Shown in pieces: positions 1 through 13,986 of a stretch of DNA of 64,000 bases. Location of the stretch: assembly GCA_035235625.1 (NCBI GenBank), contig CP141149.1:35457753-35521752 (forward strand), read 5' to 3'. A program made the position numbers and the translations under genes. Origin of the DNA: Saururus chinensis. Taxonomy: Eukaryota > Streptophyta > Magnoliopsida > Piperales > Saururaceae. A model generated the notes under the pieces. It saw nothing but the letters and a program-made list of their open reading frames with translations, was not told the origin of the DNA and ran no database searches. The first letter of the stretch is position 1. The number at the start of each line of letters is the position of its first letter.

Positions 1-66
1 CTTCTCTTAATTAACCAATTCATGGAATAAACGACAAAGAAAAGCTTTGGAGTCGCGCTTAGTTAC

Positions 67-635
67 CGAATGGTGTGGCCAGAGGTGTAAACTGGGGAAT
101 CCGAGAAGACGGAGGGGACGCCCGCGACGTCGACTTTCCAGATGAAATTACCGGCTGAGTTAGTAACGAAGGCGTTGCCGTCGGGGGTCACCGCCACGTC
201 GTTGGCCACGGGACGTTCGGACTTGTTGTCTGGCAGCGCAGCGAGAAAGAGGCGGCGGCGGGTTTTGAGGTCGTAGGCAGCGAGGGCGTCGAAAGGTGGG
301 AACGGATGGACGGCGTGGACCACAGCCAGGAGGCGGCGGCGGGGCGAGTCGACGGCGACGCCCCCGACGACGACGTTGAGAGGGAGGAGGTCGTGAGGTA
401 TTTGGGACTCTACGAGGCCTGCGTCGGAGACGGAGTGGAGGGAGCCGTGGCGGAAGCTGCCGACGATGAAGTGGCCGGCAGTAGGGTCCCAGTCGAAGCC
501 CTCCGGGAAGAGATTGTGGGACCGAAATGTGATGACGTGTCCAGTGAAGGCGCTGGTGGGTCCTATCACAAGAGAGCAGGTGTACATAAACAGGACGACG
601 GCGAGCTTGCGGGCCATGGGAGACGAGGCGAACAT
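67..635 (-). CDS. SMP-30/gluconolactonase-like secreted protein, first exon only (partial)
   Basis: This is the 5' exon of a plant six-bladed beta-propeller protein of the SMP-30/gluconolactonase/calcium-dependent phosphotriesterase-like group; the substrate of the plant members is not established. I chose the ATG at 635-633 (MFASSPMARK...) over an in-frame upstream ATG because a TATA box lies about 70 bases upstream, and because a signal peptide follows: a basic start, a hydrophobic stretch, then ...GPTSA. Recognisable family blocks are GHVITFRS, NLFPEGFDWDP, SVSDAG, LLAVVHA, AAYDLKTRRRLFL, NDVAVTPDGNAFVTNSAGNFIWKVD. These match the usual N-terminal third of the family. The frame meets a stop at 65-63, but a GT donor at 66-65 follows ...HTIR, so the exon most likely ends at 67 and the remaining exons lie off the left edge. 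No break is seen in the exon. Identity is confident, enzyme activity is not. Confidence 0.85.
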
Positions 636-701
636 GGCCTTCCTTCGTTGTTTTGAAGGCAATTGCAAAAGCATGCGGGCCGCAGCGGAGAAGAGGATGC
701 G

Positions 702-709
702 TTTATATA
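702..709 (-). promoter_or_regulatory. TATA box of the SMP-30-like gene
   Basis: Read on the minus strand this is TATATAAA, about 70 bases upstream of the chosen ATG at 635. The spacing suits a transcription start near 675 and a short leader. Confidence 0.6.
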
Positions 710-1213
710 AGATAAGGCAGGAATCGGCGGTCAAGAAAAGTGGGCGAGGCTTGAGTTGCATTTGACTGCCATATTCTTGGAGAAGAGGCAACACATGATT
801 TATCAGTCATCGCCGGATGCTTACATGCCGCTTAACAAAAATGTTCGTGTTCTCCGATTTCCTGCTTAGTGCTTACTTTTTGGAGAAGAAAGTTATACAA
901 TTCACATAGATTTTGCTTATTAATAGGAGGGCGTACAGTATCATGCGTCAGCAGTACCCCATTTTTCAGGTCTTCAAGTGCCTGCATCCCATCCTCGTCG
1001 AGTACTCCAGCCAACTGATTTTAACAAAATGATTCATTTCGAACTTCAGTATTCGCCAATCACTAGTTGTTACCAAAATTTTTCACATGGTAAAATTTGA
1101 AGCTGCTATTTCTAGGTCATAAATTGCGATTTGTCTGTGCAAATTGTTGATTGCTTGGTACCTTTGAGATGGAGTCTATTTTAGCTTTTACAATTCTTTC
1201 ATATAAACAACAT
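710..1213. other. Intergenic, no gene seen
   Basis: Upstream flank of the SMP-30-like gene. Only short open frames without family resemblance are present, and no repeat boundary was recognised before the hAT-like element at 1214. Confidence 0.5.
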
Positions 1214-2036
<823 letters not shown>

Positions 2037-3044
2037 AATAACATGTATATTATAAACCTCCGGAAGCTTGCTTTGATGTCGGATATCTGCAAGGCTATGT
2101 TTTCCATTGATGAAATCGATTGAGCAAAGAAACTGCAGAAGTCCTATATTTTAGCGGAGTTTGAATTTGAAGGCGAATTGAATAGATCATGACAAATGAT
2201 CAGCGGGCCAAATCCTTGGCTCACAATGACTATGAGGTTTAGCTGCATTTGTCACCTCCCCTTTCTTCTGATCAAAGCCTGCTCGCTTGTCCACTTACAC
2301 TATGCACAATAAATTGGATGGTCTAAAACCCGACTCCGCGCTGACTTATGCAGCTAATCAGATCAATTGAATATGGTACCTCAACACAATTTCCCTATCA
2401 TCATCTGGAGATAGTCAGTCCCATATGTCTTCATCTATATTAGATGTTGTTTATTACATGTAGCAAATCTACATGAATACATGGCTATCTGCACTGGTTA
2501 ATCGCACTCGTTTCTCCATTAATAATATCGATTGAGCAAATAAACTGTGAAAGTCCTACATTTTAGCTATCATGGCCTCCCACCTGATCAGCGTCGGATC
2601 GTACCATCAGCTTTAAGCTCTTACTTGACCCCAATATAGCACCCTGCTGGCCTGCTCCGATGGCTCCGCGAGCCCTGTCCCCTGCTCCTAAGGGAAACCC
2701 AAGGATGAAGAGGAGGAAAGTAGCTAGCCCAGTATCATTGCCGGAAGTAAGAAACTACCCAAGTCCCGACTGGAACTGGAAACTAGGAAAGTTTCTTGGG
2801 TAGGAAACTTGCCTCATTAGCGGTTCGAGAAGCAAAGAAAGAATCTTGGCATATCTAAATTCCAAAGGAAGGCGGTCATGGAACAAAACCCAGCCTTCTA
2901 CGGTTGACATTGTTGAGGTAATTGCCATTTACAGAGATAATGCCCAGGATAGGGCAATGGTTCCTCCGTTTAACCCCACCCCAGCTGCTCCCTACCATGT
3001 CATTGCTATTTACAAGACCACCTGAAATAACACTGTTGGGAAGT

Positions 3045-3052
3045 TATAAATA
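3045..3052 (+). promoter_or_regulatory. TATA box of PG-A
   Basis: TATAAATA lies 69 bases upstream of the ATG at 3121. The same box at the same surrounding sequence is present in front of PG-B, so the core promoter was copied with the gene. Confidence 0.7.
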
Positions 3053-3120
3053 CGCTAGTCCGGACACACTATAGTGCATCTTCAACGTACTCAGAGATTG
3101 ACGTCAGAAAGAGTAGCGAC

Positions 3121-6100
3121 ATGGTGAGTTCAGCTTTCTCTTCCACTTCCTTCTTCCAACTAGTTTTTGTCATACACTGTTTTTGTTGTTGTGTATTTCT
3201 TCCGTGACCAAAATTAAGTATTTGCATTCATGTAGGCACTTTTCCGAACTCTTCTAATTGCATTATGCGTTCTTGGTGTGGGTTTGTATTCGTTCAATTA
3301 CTGGGACATCAGGCAGCATGTAGCTGTGGCGATGGTTGATGATTCTCACGTAAGGAACCCAATCTTTCTTTCATGTATTCAGTGTTAAATTGTTAATGTG
3401 TATATATCTATCTATATACACAATATATATACTCGAATTCTTCTATGTGACATAACTGTAATTTTCTGTTATTGTTGGGGTCGTTATATTGCCTTATCTT
3501 TGTACGCGTATAGGTTACCCGTTACTGACATAATCTAATTCCGTATGTTAAATTTATACTAGTCAAGGCTAATGCCTTGCCGTTGTGGTAAAACAGAGCC
3601 TTAAATCTCATCAGAAAAAAAAAACCATATAGCATAACATATGACTTTATTGAGAATTATGGTTGTAGTTTTTTTTTTTTTTTGGCAAATGAGAATTATA
3701 GTTATACATGGGCAGCCTAATAGATTATAGTAAAGGGAGGGGAGGCAAATGGATTGTTTGGCTTTTACGTGACGTTTTATTTTTCCGTCTTACCTTATTA
3801 AGCTGGAGTTTTAAAAAACATTAAATAAGAGGGTTTTTATGCTATGAAGTGCTGCTAAATAATCAGTTAATGTGGAGAATTACTACCTCTGGGGGCATGC
3901 TAATGTAAGAATGTTTAAGCGGAATAACACTTCACAGTATAATGAAAGTACTGTGGGCAGGGAAGAAACATAAAAACGAATGCTAAATTTTTTTGTCTTG
4001 TGATGTTAGAATTGCTAATATTGCCTTCTAATGCTTAAGCAGGTGAGTTAAGAACACATTTTTAGTATATTTCTTGCCATCCGTAGGCAAAAATCCTGGC
4101 TCCATCCCTCCCATGGATCCCACCAAATCAACCATTGCGGCAAATTGATTAATGACTTATGTTGAATTAATTATGAGTGTCTGCAGTTTCGGTTCACTTC
4201 TTGAAATTATTTATATATATTGTTTCTTCTGATATCCAGGTGTTTCTTAAACAATGGCAAGATGCATGTGCATCTCCAGCAGATAACCAAACAATCACTG
4301 TCCCAGCAGGGAAGACCTTAACCTTGAGCCCCATCACTCTATCTGGTCCCTGCAAAGCCAAAAACATTCGTATTCAGGTAACTGAACAAATCCGTGCCAA
4401 CTTGTTTTTATTTATTTATTTATTAAATTAGATTTGATTTCTTCCATTTAATACTCATAAGGCGGTCTGATGTTTAGGTTTTGGGACATATTGAGGCTCC
4501 CGTTGATAAAGAAAATTGGGGTGGAGAGACCGATTCATGGATCAAATTTACAAATGTTGACGGACTCACCATTACCGGGCCTGGCCAAATTGATGGCAAA
4601 GGAGCAGCTTGGTGGGGTTGCAAAAAAGAGCATAACGTGAGCTCCCTTTGTTAACTAACCTCCGCTCATTTTCTATTTAATTTTTCTCACTTTCTGTGTA
4701 CTTGGTCAGCATTTAGTACTAATTTCTCGTGTTCATTTCCTTGACGTTCATGGATAGCACTGCAAAGACGTTCCTAACGTAAGTACTTTAACTTTATGGA
4801 CAAATGTTTACCTATTATTAACTTCAAATTGGTTCTTATTCTCGGGTATATGATGGTGTTTGGTTTTGGGGTGTATGCAGGCACTTGGTATGTATGGTTG
4901 CGGCCACGTGAGTATGAGTAATCTGAAAATTAAGGATTCACCCAACATACATGTAGGGGTAGTGGATTCAAATGATGTCCACATATCCAATGTGTCAATA
5001 ACGGCTCCAGAGGATAGCCCAAACACTGACGGTATTCACATTGAACGATCCAACATGGTGCAAATTGATCACTCCATTATAGGGACAGGTAAGGTTCTTC
5101 TGTCTCAACATCTAATACTCCGATCCTCTCCATCAACATGCAAAAAATATTAAAATTTTTGTTACATTATTAAAGATTTATTTGTTTACTAATAGCATAT
5201 CAATTTTATTTTTTATGAAATGCTTCTTAACTATGATGTGTACAAATGCAGGAGATGATTGCATTTCAATTGGGAGCGGCACATTTAATGTGAATATCAC
5301 TGAAATCGCATGTGGGCCGGGGCATGGAATAAGGTGAGGCTACTACCCATTTTTTCTTACCATAATGATTTTCTAACACAAAAAATGAACTTACTAGCAA
5401 GTATTTGACAATTTGTTGCAAATAGACGCTAATTGTATTTTGATAATGTAAAATGGATTTTTTGCAGCGTTGGAAGTTTGGGAGTTGGTAATTCAAGAGC
5501 GGAGGTTTCAAACATAACGGTGACAAATAGTAATTTCACTGCAACTCAGAACGCTGCACGAATCAAAACTTGGCAGGTAACATATTAAACAATAACCCTG
5601 TAAATAAAGAAATTGATGGAGTTATCATCAATTTTTATCTTGCAACTTATTTAACTCTCTTCATTAAATTGATCAGGGAGGCTCTGGTTATGCCAAGCAT
5701 ATATCCTTTGAGCATCTGATTTTTGACGCAGTTGAACACGCAATCATAATTGATCAATTTTACTGCAACGGAGAGCGAAATTGTGAAAATAAAGTAAATC
5801 ATCATTCATGTATTCTCTAAGAGTTATATATTGATCCAATTGGTACCTGTATAGGCTAACAATATAGCTTTGTGTTTTTTCTAACCCATGAATAGGATTC
5901 AGCAGTTGAAGTGAGTAACATCAGCTTCACTGATGCGCATGGAACCAGCACCTTACGAGAGCCCATTACATTAAATTGTAGTGAAACTGTTCCTTGCACT
6001 AGTATTAATGTTGAAGATGTGCACATCTTACCAGAAGACCCTGGAAAGACGGTTTCATCCAAATGTATGAACGCCCATGGGATGGCTCGAGATGTGGCTC

Positions 6101-6210
6101 CACCTATTCCATGCCTACGCCCAAGCAATAGAGCTGATGAGGACCAAGTCATCAAAAAGCCCAGTTCAAGTGACGAAGAGAACAAGTCTGACTTCTTGAC
6201 GGAGCTCTAA
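3121..6210 (+). CDS. Polygalacturonase PG-A (glycoside hydrolase family 28), 10 exons
   Basis: GH28 enzymes hydrolyse alpha-1,4-galacturonan in wall pectin and are normally secreted. Exons: 3121-3123, 3236-3349, 4240-4377, 4478-4636, 4758-4778, 4881-5088, 5252-5333, 5468-5576, 5677-5793, 5896-6210; all introns are GT..AG and the phases join to 421 aa. Exon 1 is the bare ATG followed directly by a donor; exon 5 is a 21-base microexon (HCKDVPN). A hydrophobic signal peptide or anchor occupies residues 2-20. All four GH28 motifs are present: NTDG (about 194-197), GDDC (215-218), GHGIS (238-242), RIK (273-275), holding the three catalytic aspartates and the substrate-binding Arg-Lys. Odd points: the usual GAxGDGxTDD block at the mature N-terminus is reduced to [10 protein letters not shown], and there is a charged C-terminal tail ([12 protein letters not shown]). 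It looks intact. Exo or endo action cannot be decided. Confidence 0.93.
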
Positions 6211-6898
6211 ATACCCTGTTACAAGATTTTCTTTGTTTCTATTTTTGTGATTTCATTTTTGCTGATGCATGAATTAAACTGCACATCGTAAGCTACATTT
6301 TTACCAAGAAGAATTGTTCTTTAAGAATTCTGATTTCAAAAGTGTCATTAATTTTTTTCGCAAAAAAACGGCCTTCACAGAAGTCGGAAGCGAAGTGAAA
6401 ACTGAAAGTTGGATCCTGAAATCCTTATTTCTGACTGCTTCGGTACCAAAAATGGCAGGTGTATATTCCGCGTTTTCATTCAACGGTCTCGGGTGTAGCA
6501 TTCCGCAACCTGGGAGCCTGATAGCGTGACTAACAGCAGTGTTTGATGGAAGCTTCAGGCTTTGTGGATAAAAAAATAACAAATGTAATGTCGTATGGGA
6601 TGATTTTTCGATGCACCATCCCTAGTCACGCATCACAATTGAGTGCTAAGGTGTGATACCTTTCATAGAAGACTGACGAAAACAATTAAGAAAGCCATTT
6701 AAGATTTAATAGCCCGTCCAACTATTCAACAACGAAGAATTTGAAAAACTTCAACCCCAAAACTAGAAAATCTGACAAAAACTAGAAAGTCTGACTGCAG
6801 AGATCACTCGCTAGTGATATGTGTGTGATAAAAGGCTACGCTAAAGTTGGATTTTACACAGCCGGCCAGGATGAAACTCCTCCTCCCGGGGGTACAAG
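6211..6898 (+). other. PG-A 3' flank, shared with PG-B
   Basis: Homologous to 32468-33110, with more small differences than the coding exons. It includes the 3' untranslated region and about 500 bases of spacer; short open frames here are not genes. The homology ends at 6898. Confidence 0.7.
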
Positions 6899-8246
<1,348 letters not shown>

Positions 8247-8437
8247 CTTTAGGGTAAAAACCTTTGTCACCTATCTAGCTTTGCATTTATCAATAGTGGT
8301 ATTAATTTTTATTTTATTTTTGAATATTTATTTACATTTAATTATTTTTAAGCCAAGGTGTAAATCAACAAAATTTTAAGTTTTATTACCCATTCGGAAT
8401 CTATCTCTTTATTTATAGTCTCCTCCCAAAATCCTAA

Positions 8438-8912
8438 GGGTCTGTTTGGATTGGTGGAAACCGGGAGAAAGGGAAAGAGAAAGAGAAAGTGAATCCAGGT
8501 GAAAGAGAAACTAGGAGATTCTTAAATATTTTTCACTGTTTGGTTACACAAATGATGTTAGAGAAAATTGACAGTGACAGTGGTGGTAGTGGCGGTGGTG
8601 GTAGTGGCGATGACAGTGGTAGTGGTTGTGGCGGCAGCAATTGTGGTAGTGGCGGCGATGACGGTGGTGGTGGTGGTGGCAGTGGCTGCGGTGGTAGTGG
8701 TGGCGGCGGCAGCAACAGCGGCGGTGGTGGTGGTGGCGGTGGTAGAGTTGGTGGTGGCAACAGTGGTGGTGGTGGCAGCGGCGGTGGTGTCAATGGTGGT
8801 GGTGGTGGCGGCGGTGGCAATGACAGTGGTGGCGGTGGCAGAGATAGTGGTGGCGGCGGTGGTGGCAGCGGTAGTGTTGGTGGCAGCGGCGGTGGCGGCA
8901 ATGGTGGTGGGT

Positions 8913-8944
<32 letters not shown>

Positions 8945-9315
8945 TGGTGGTAGTAGAGGTAGTGGCAGATATAGTAGTGGCGGCGGCGGCAATGGTGGTG
9001 GTGGCGGCTGGCGATGGTGGTGGCGGTGGCATCAATGGTGGTGGTGGTGGCGGCAACAATAGCGGTGACGGTGGCGGCGACGATGGCAGTGGTGGTGGTA
9101 GTAGCAGTAAGAGTAAGACATAAGTGTTTAGTACAATGATTTTCTCCCAAAATCCATGGGTTGATGGGTGAAAAATTTTTGGGCCAAATTTTTATCCATT
9201 TTCTCTCACTTTTCACTCTAGTTTATCTTTCCCCGTTGCACCAAATAGTGAAAACTGAGAGATTTTAAGAAGATTCCTTTCCTTTTCCCCACTTTCCACC
9301 AATCCAAACAGACCC
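8438..9315. mobile_element. Tourist/PIF-Harbinger-like non-autonomous element carrying a GGN tract
   Basis: Both ends read inward as GGGTCTGTTTGGATTGGTGG, and the element is flanked by TAA (8435-8437 and 9316-9318). A three-base TAA/TTA duplication with a GGGTCTGTTTGG-type terminus is typical of Tourist MITEs of the PIF/Harbinger superfamily. Partial inverted similarity continues for about 100 bases on each side (a GAGAAA/TTTCTC-type purine stretch, then AGATTCTTAA). The middle is a large GGT/GGC triplet tract, so the 878-bp length is mostly tandem repeat. No transposase is present. Confidence 0.75.
8570..9108 (+). repeat. Imperfect GGN trinucleotide tract (mostly GGT/GGC, some AGT/GAC)
   Basis: About 540 bases in which nearly every third base pair starts a GG doublet on the plus strand, with AGT, GAC, AAC and ATG variants scattered through. 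Every frame stays open for long stretches (Gly/Ser, Val/Ala, and on the other strand Pro or Thr), so the several open frames here are composition effects, not genes. Confidence 0.9.
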
Positions 9316-9399
9316 TAAATGTTAAGATTTTATAGTTTTTAAAAAGTAAGAGGATCTTTGTAAATTGACAAAACAAATTATGTTTCTTAATAAAGTTAT

Positions 9400-10749
9400 T
9401 ATCTTGTCCCTTAAATTAAATAGGTCACAAAATCTAGTCCTAATTTTTTTTTGTCATTATTCTTTTACTTTTTATATGTTCTACTTGATCATTTGTCTCC
9501 TCTTGCTATTTAGTATTTATAGGTCTATCTATTAAAATTGTCTTTGATGATTTACCTTCAACACTTGAGTCCACAATTTTTGGAATTGAAGTGAATTTAG
9601 TTTTATAAAATATAACATCCCTTGATTTAAGAATAATATTTTATTCAATAGACTTATTTTGTTCAATAACTAAAAATCTATATATTTTGTTATGTTGCGC
9701 ATAATTTAAGAAAATGCATTCATTGACTTTCTTACCTTATTTCTTCGTCCTATGTTCAAATATGCGAACAATAGCTCTACATTTTTATACATTTAGGTAA
9801 TTAAGATTATGTTTTCTTTTCTTCCAAATTTTAACGAAAGTGACCTTCAAGTTCTTTTGAGAAACTCTATTTAATATGTAATAAGCTTTCAACAATGTTT
9901 CTCCCTAAAAACATTTGCTTAAATCTTAATATGATAATATAAAATTTACAATTTTAGTTAATGTCATACTCTTTCTTTCAGCCACTCCATTTTATTATGG
10001 AGTATCAAGTTTCATTGTCTCATGGATTATACCCACATATTCACAATAATTCGAAAAGTGATATTCACCTTATGTATCTAACCAAAAACACTTAATCTTA
10101 GAGCCACACAAATTTTCAACTTCAGCTTTATATAACTTGAATTTATTCAAAATACCATATTTATTATTCAACAATTAAATATAACAATATCTATAACAAT
10201 CATTAATAAAAGTGACAATATTTTTTACCGCCTCTAGTAGGATTAACATGCATATCACACATATCACTATATAATCAAGTAAAGAAGATGCCCTTTGAAT
10301 TTGAAAAATGTTTTCTAGTGATCTTTGATTAAATGCAAAATTTACTTTTATCATGCATATCATTTTCATACTTTGGAATTAAATTCAACTTAACTATATT
10401 TTTCATTTTCTTGGTATTCATATATCCTAAACATCCATGCCACAAAGAAATAAAGTTCAGCATATAAGCACAAACATCATTCTTATTAATATTAATTTTA
10501 AACATCCTTTTATACAAGTAGTCTTTTCCAGCAAAGATTCTACCCTTGAATAATACAAATTTAATAGCTTCAAGTATAAGTTTAAAACTAAACTTATTCA
10601 AGAGACCTCGCGATACAAGATTTTTCCTAATCTTAGGCACATGATACACATTAGTAAGTTAATATTTTTTCAAAAGTGAATTCAAGTTTTACATTTTATT
10701 TGCCTTTCACTAGAGCTGTAAAAGAGTTTCCCATGTAGACAATGGTGTC
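9400..10749 (-). mobile_element. Ty1/copia retrotransposon fossil, pre-integrase and integrase part
   Basis: Minus-strand translation around 10330-10660 resembles the copia GAG-pre-integrase region (VPKIRKNLVS..LLNK, LWHGCLG), and the stretch to its left resembles the start of the integrase core. The element is broken by many changes and is old. It is cut at 10749 by the solo LTR that ends at 26959; its gag part resumes at 26960. No copia LTR was recognised. The left limit is approximate. Confidence 0.75.
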
Positions 10750-11844
10750 TATAAGATCTTCTAATTTATTTATTTTTTATTTGTGTGAAATTATTTGTTT
10801 CGGTTTAGTTTGATTTTTCTTGGGATAGTGTGTTAGTTTAGTTATAAATTTCTTAAGGTTTAATTTTATTTTAGTTTCTAATATTAGTTTCAAGTTTGAT
10901 TCACTAAATTTTTACCTATTTAAGGATATTCTTTTAATTCCTTAATCAAATAAGCGGGGTCCACCGTATGACCCACATCAGTGTGGGATAACGTGCTACC
11001 CTTATTAGCCACCAACATTCTATTGATTTATCTAAGTAAGATTGATTGTAATTAATTTTATTTTTGAGTCAAATGTGCACTTAAATGGTATCTTAGGGTC
11101 TATTTACCTATTTTCTAGCCTAATAATTTAATTTTCAGCCTATATACCCTTATTATAAAAGAAAAACTCTACCTTATTTACCAAATGGGGAAGGGCTAAG
11201 ATTACAAGGGAGGCTAGGCTCTTTCCCTATTTCTTAATGGAGAAATACTTTTTAAGTTAAGATTCTCCCCTAATTACACCTTAATCATTTAAATTTTTGT
11301 CTTAATTATTTCCTTCTTTATTTTTCCTATTTAGATTTTTAGTTTTCTTTTATCAATATTATATTTATAATTCTGATTTAGAATCATAGTCTATGTTATC
11401 TTCGTTCTTAACTTAAGGAGGCTTTGAATCCTTTATTCCTATGTTAATTTGAGTCTATTTGCTATGTTTTAATTATGACTAAGCAAAAGCAATAATTTAT
11501 GGGTAGGATTTCTTAAGGTTGAAGTTCGTTTAAGAGATTAACAAACTTAATAGAGGTAAGAGGTTTTTACCTTTAGTGGGTTTCCTGCTTATAATGTCAT
11601 GATTGTTTATTTAAGCTTTTGAGACATCTTAGTGGGTAATGATGATTTATTTTTTTATATATTTAAGTATAAAAAATATTAGATTTATTATGTTTTAGGC
11701 TTAGGTATTGATTATATGATGTTTTATGGTATTTTGGGAATTTGTATAGAATTTAGGAATGATACTAGTTTGGATTTTGAGAGATAAAAGACAAATCAAA
11801 GTGAACTGTCTTGACTGTTCTAATGGACTAATTGGTCATTCCAG

Positions 11845-11940
11845 CATTCGAACGAGCTATTTGGGCTTTCAAACGACCATACAAAAATGTTTAAATTGTG
11901 TGTTGCCATTCAAACGGCCTGAATGGGTGTTCGAATGACT
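11845..11940. repeat. TTCGAACGGCC-type imperfect palindromes in Z LTR
   Basis: Two imperfect palindromes (CATTCAAACGGCCTGA, GGGTGTTCGAATG and a more decayed partner at 11845-11880) that recur in the other Z and Y LTRs of the window. Confidence 0.6.
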
Positions 11941-13986
11941 ACACAGTAATATTATTACATGTGTATTTTAGTGAATTTTAATCACTTCTTCATTTTTCTC
12001 TCATGTTTTTAGTATATTATGACCATAATAAACTAGAAATACTCGCATGTGTTACCTTGATTTCATATAGACCATGTTATATGTGCTTTAGTTTAATCAA
12101 AGAGATGGCTATTCATGTTTAAACTTAGTACGATGCTCTACTTGATTTAAATCTGTATTTCGATTATTTCTTCATGTTTATTCCATAACATTAGTAGTTT
12201 ATGATCATGAGAGGATATGAATGTTTGCACATGTTAATTTAATTATAAATGAACCATCTTCCACATGTTTTAGCTTAATTGAGAACATATCCATGGATGT
12301 ATCTTTTACCCATGCATAAATTATTTTTATTTAACACAAATGAACCATGTTTCATACATTTAAGACTAATTAGAGTATGTTTACATATGCTTGGATTCAT
12401 TAAACATTGCTAATGTATGTATCATGTCTCATGTACTATGAGAATGATTTGCAAATGAAGATTAATTGTATTTAACAGTAATTAATTAATTAGATATCGT
12501 GGTTTTTTTAATTAGCCCAATCGGAAGTTTATCGAATTGGTTTTACGTCTGAAAGGGTTTTATGTTCTTTTGAGGACGGGTTTCCTCATCGGGTGACTAG
12601 AATGAAATGCTATAATGAGTTAAATTGATTAGTCTTTTTAGACCTAAGAATTCATGTTGATTTGTCCATATGCACCAACTTACCAAAGGGTAATTTCCCC
12701 GTTAGGGATTTACCCAAACTGCTCTAATTTTCTTTTTAGGAATTCGAACTTCTTTTTAGGGTTTCAAGGTGAGCAAGTCTACTTATCCTTTAATCATGAT
12801 AAACATGATTGTTTTCTCTATTTTGAGACATTCATCAGATTATTTATGCATATGTATAGATTATAATGTTCATTGACACAGGTTGTGTTGAGGCAATTAT
12901 GCTCATTTTTACACATGATGTGTAAGATCCCTGATCTTAAACTGGTTTTTGGTTTCCTTTAATTATTAGTTATTGTGAGACTTACACGTTTTCTGATTTA
13001 TTCGGCGATTTTGTAAATAAATAGTATTTGTGATGGTTTTAACCAAAATCAACTTTACGATTAGTGATTTTAAAACAAATGTGATTTTTCACTATTTTTC
13101 GAAAATTAGGGTTTTGGTGGGACCCCTGTGGGCCCCACCGTCGAAATTTCGGTTTTTAGGTCAAATGGACCCATATATCTACCTAAGGTTATACAAAAAA
13201 TTTCCAAATTTTCTTAGGCTTAATTATTAAATTTGTAAAATACTCATTTTTAGCCTATTTTTCCTATTTACACCCCATAACTTACCCATACATACCCCAA
13301 CCCTTACTATAAAAGGGCAAACCTGAGCCATTTCCATTTTTGGGAATAAGCTAAGGAGGAAGGTCAGGCCTAATCCCCAATTAGGCCCGAATTAGAAGCG
13401 GTTTAAGGTAAGTCTACTCTAATTAAGCACTAAACCATGGTTTTCTTCTTAATCTCTTCCAAATCTACAATTTCCCTTTATTTCAATTCATTTTTGGACA
13501 TCAAAAACTACTGATTTGTGTTTTACTACAAACCCTAACATTCAAAATTCGATTTTTACTATCAACAAGCCTTAGATCTCGGTTTTAATTAGGGATTTCT
13601 TTGGTAAATCGATTTTTAATAGAGTTTAATTCAAACTCAATGTGTTTTTAAGGTTTTCAAGAAGGGTGACTCTCCAATCCGAGCTTAATCAAGTGATAAG
13701 GTAATGGGTCTTCAAAATCTCAGTTTATCCATGGTAAAATTCTTAATTTTTGGCTTATTTCGAATGGAGTTGCTTAAATTGGTGTGTTAATGACATGATT
13801 AGAAAATAGAAATATTTAATCCCGATTTATTAGGGTTTTACATTATTATGATATGGTTTAACATTCTGGAAGTCAAGAAGGACTTTTGATGATGATTAGG
13901 GTGTTAGATGTGGATTTGAAGTGTTATCAATGGTGTTTCGGTTTAGATTTGCGAAAGGAAGAAGATGGTTCAGTTCTACCTTGTTG

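Larger units (their letters stand above)
2100..6898 (+). repeat. Duplicated segment, copy A (matches 28470-33110)
   Basis: The whole PG-A gene plus about 1 kb upstream and about 0.7 kb downstream matches the segment around PG-B in the same orientation. Homology starts near the words GAAATCGATTG...AAACTGCAGAAGTCC and stops abruptly at GGTACAAGA (6890-6898), after which this copy goes into unrelated repeat sequence while copy B goes into the oleosin 3' flank. Copy A carries about 65 bases around 2632-2697 that copy B lacks, between short CCC-AAGG matches. Coding sequence differs at nine of 421 amino acids, while introns differ more and by small indels. Confidence 0.9.

Noticed and set aside
306-765. 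Plus-strand frames of 99-116 codons opposite the SMP-30-like exon
   Set aside because: Shadow of a GC-rich coding exon on the other strand, which has clear family motifs and a signal peptide.
5266-6582. Minus-strand frames across the PG-A 3' exons and flank, also at 32173-32442
   Set aside because: They mirror GH28 exons on the plus strand and have no family resemblance of their own.
8489-9216. Several open frames of 70-227 codons (Gly/Ser-rich, Val/Ala-rich, Pro- and Thr-rich) across the triplet tract
   Set aside because: All six frames are open because of the GGN repeat. The frames lie inside a Tourist-like transposon and have no non-repetitive domain.
10329-10649. Possible host gene with VPKIRKNLVS and LWHGCLG
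   Set aside because: These are copia pre-integrase words; the stretch is part of a broken retrotransposon, not a host gene.
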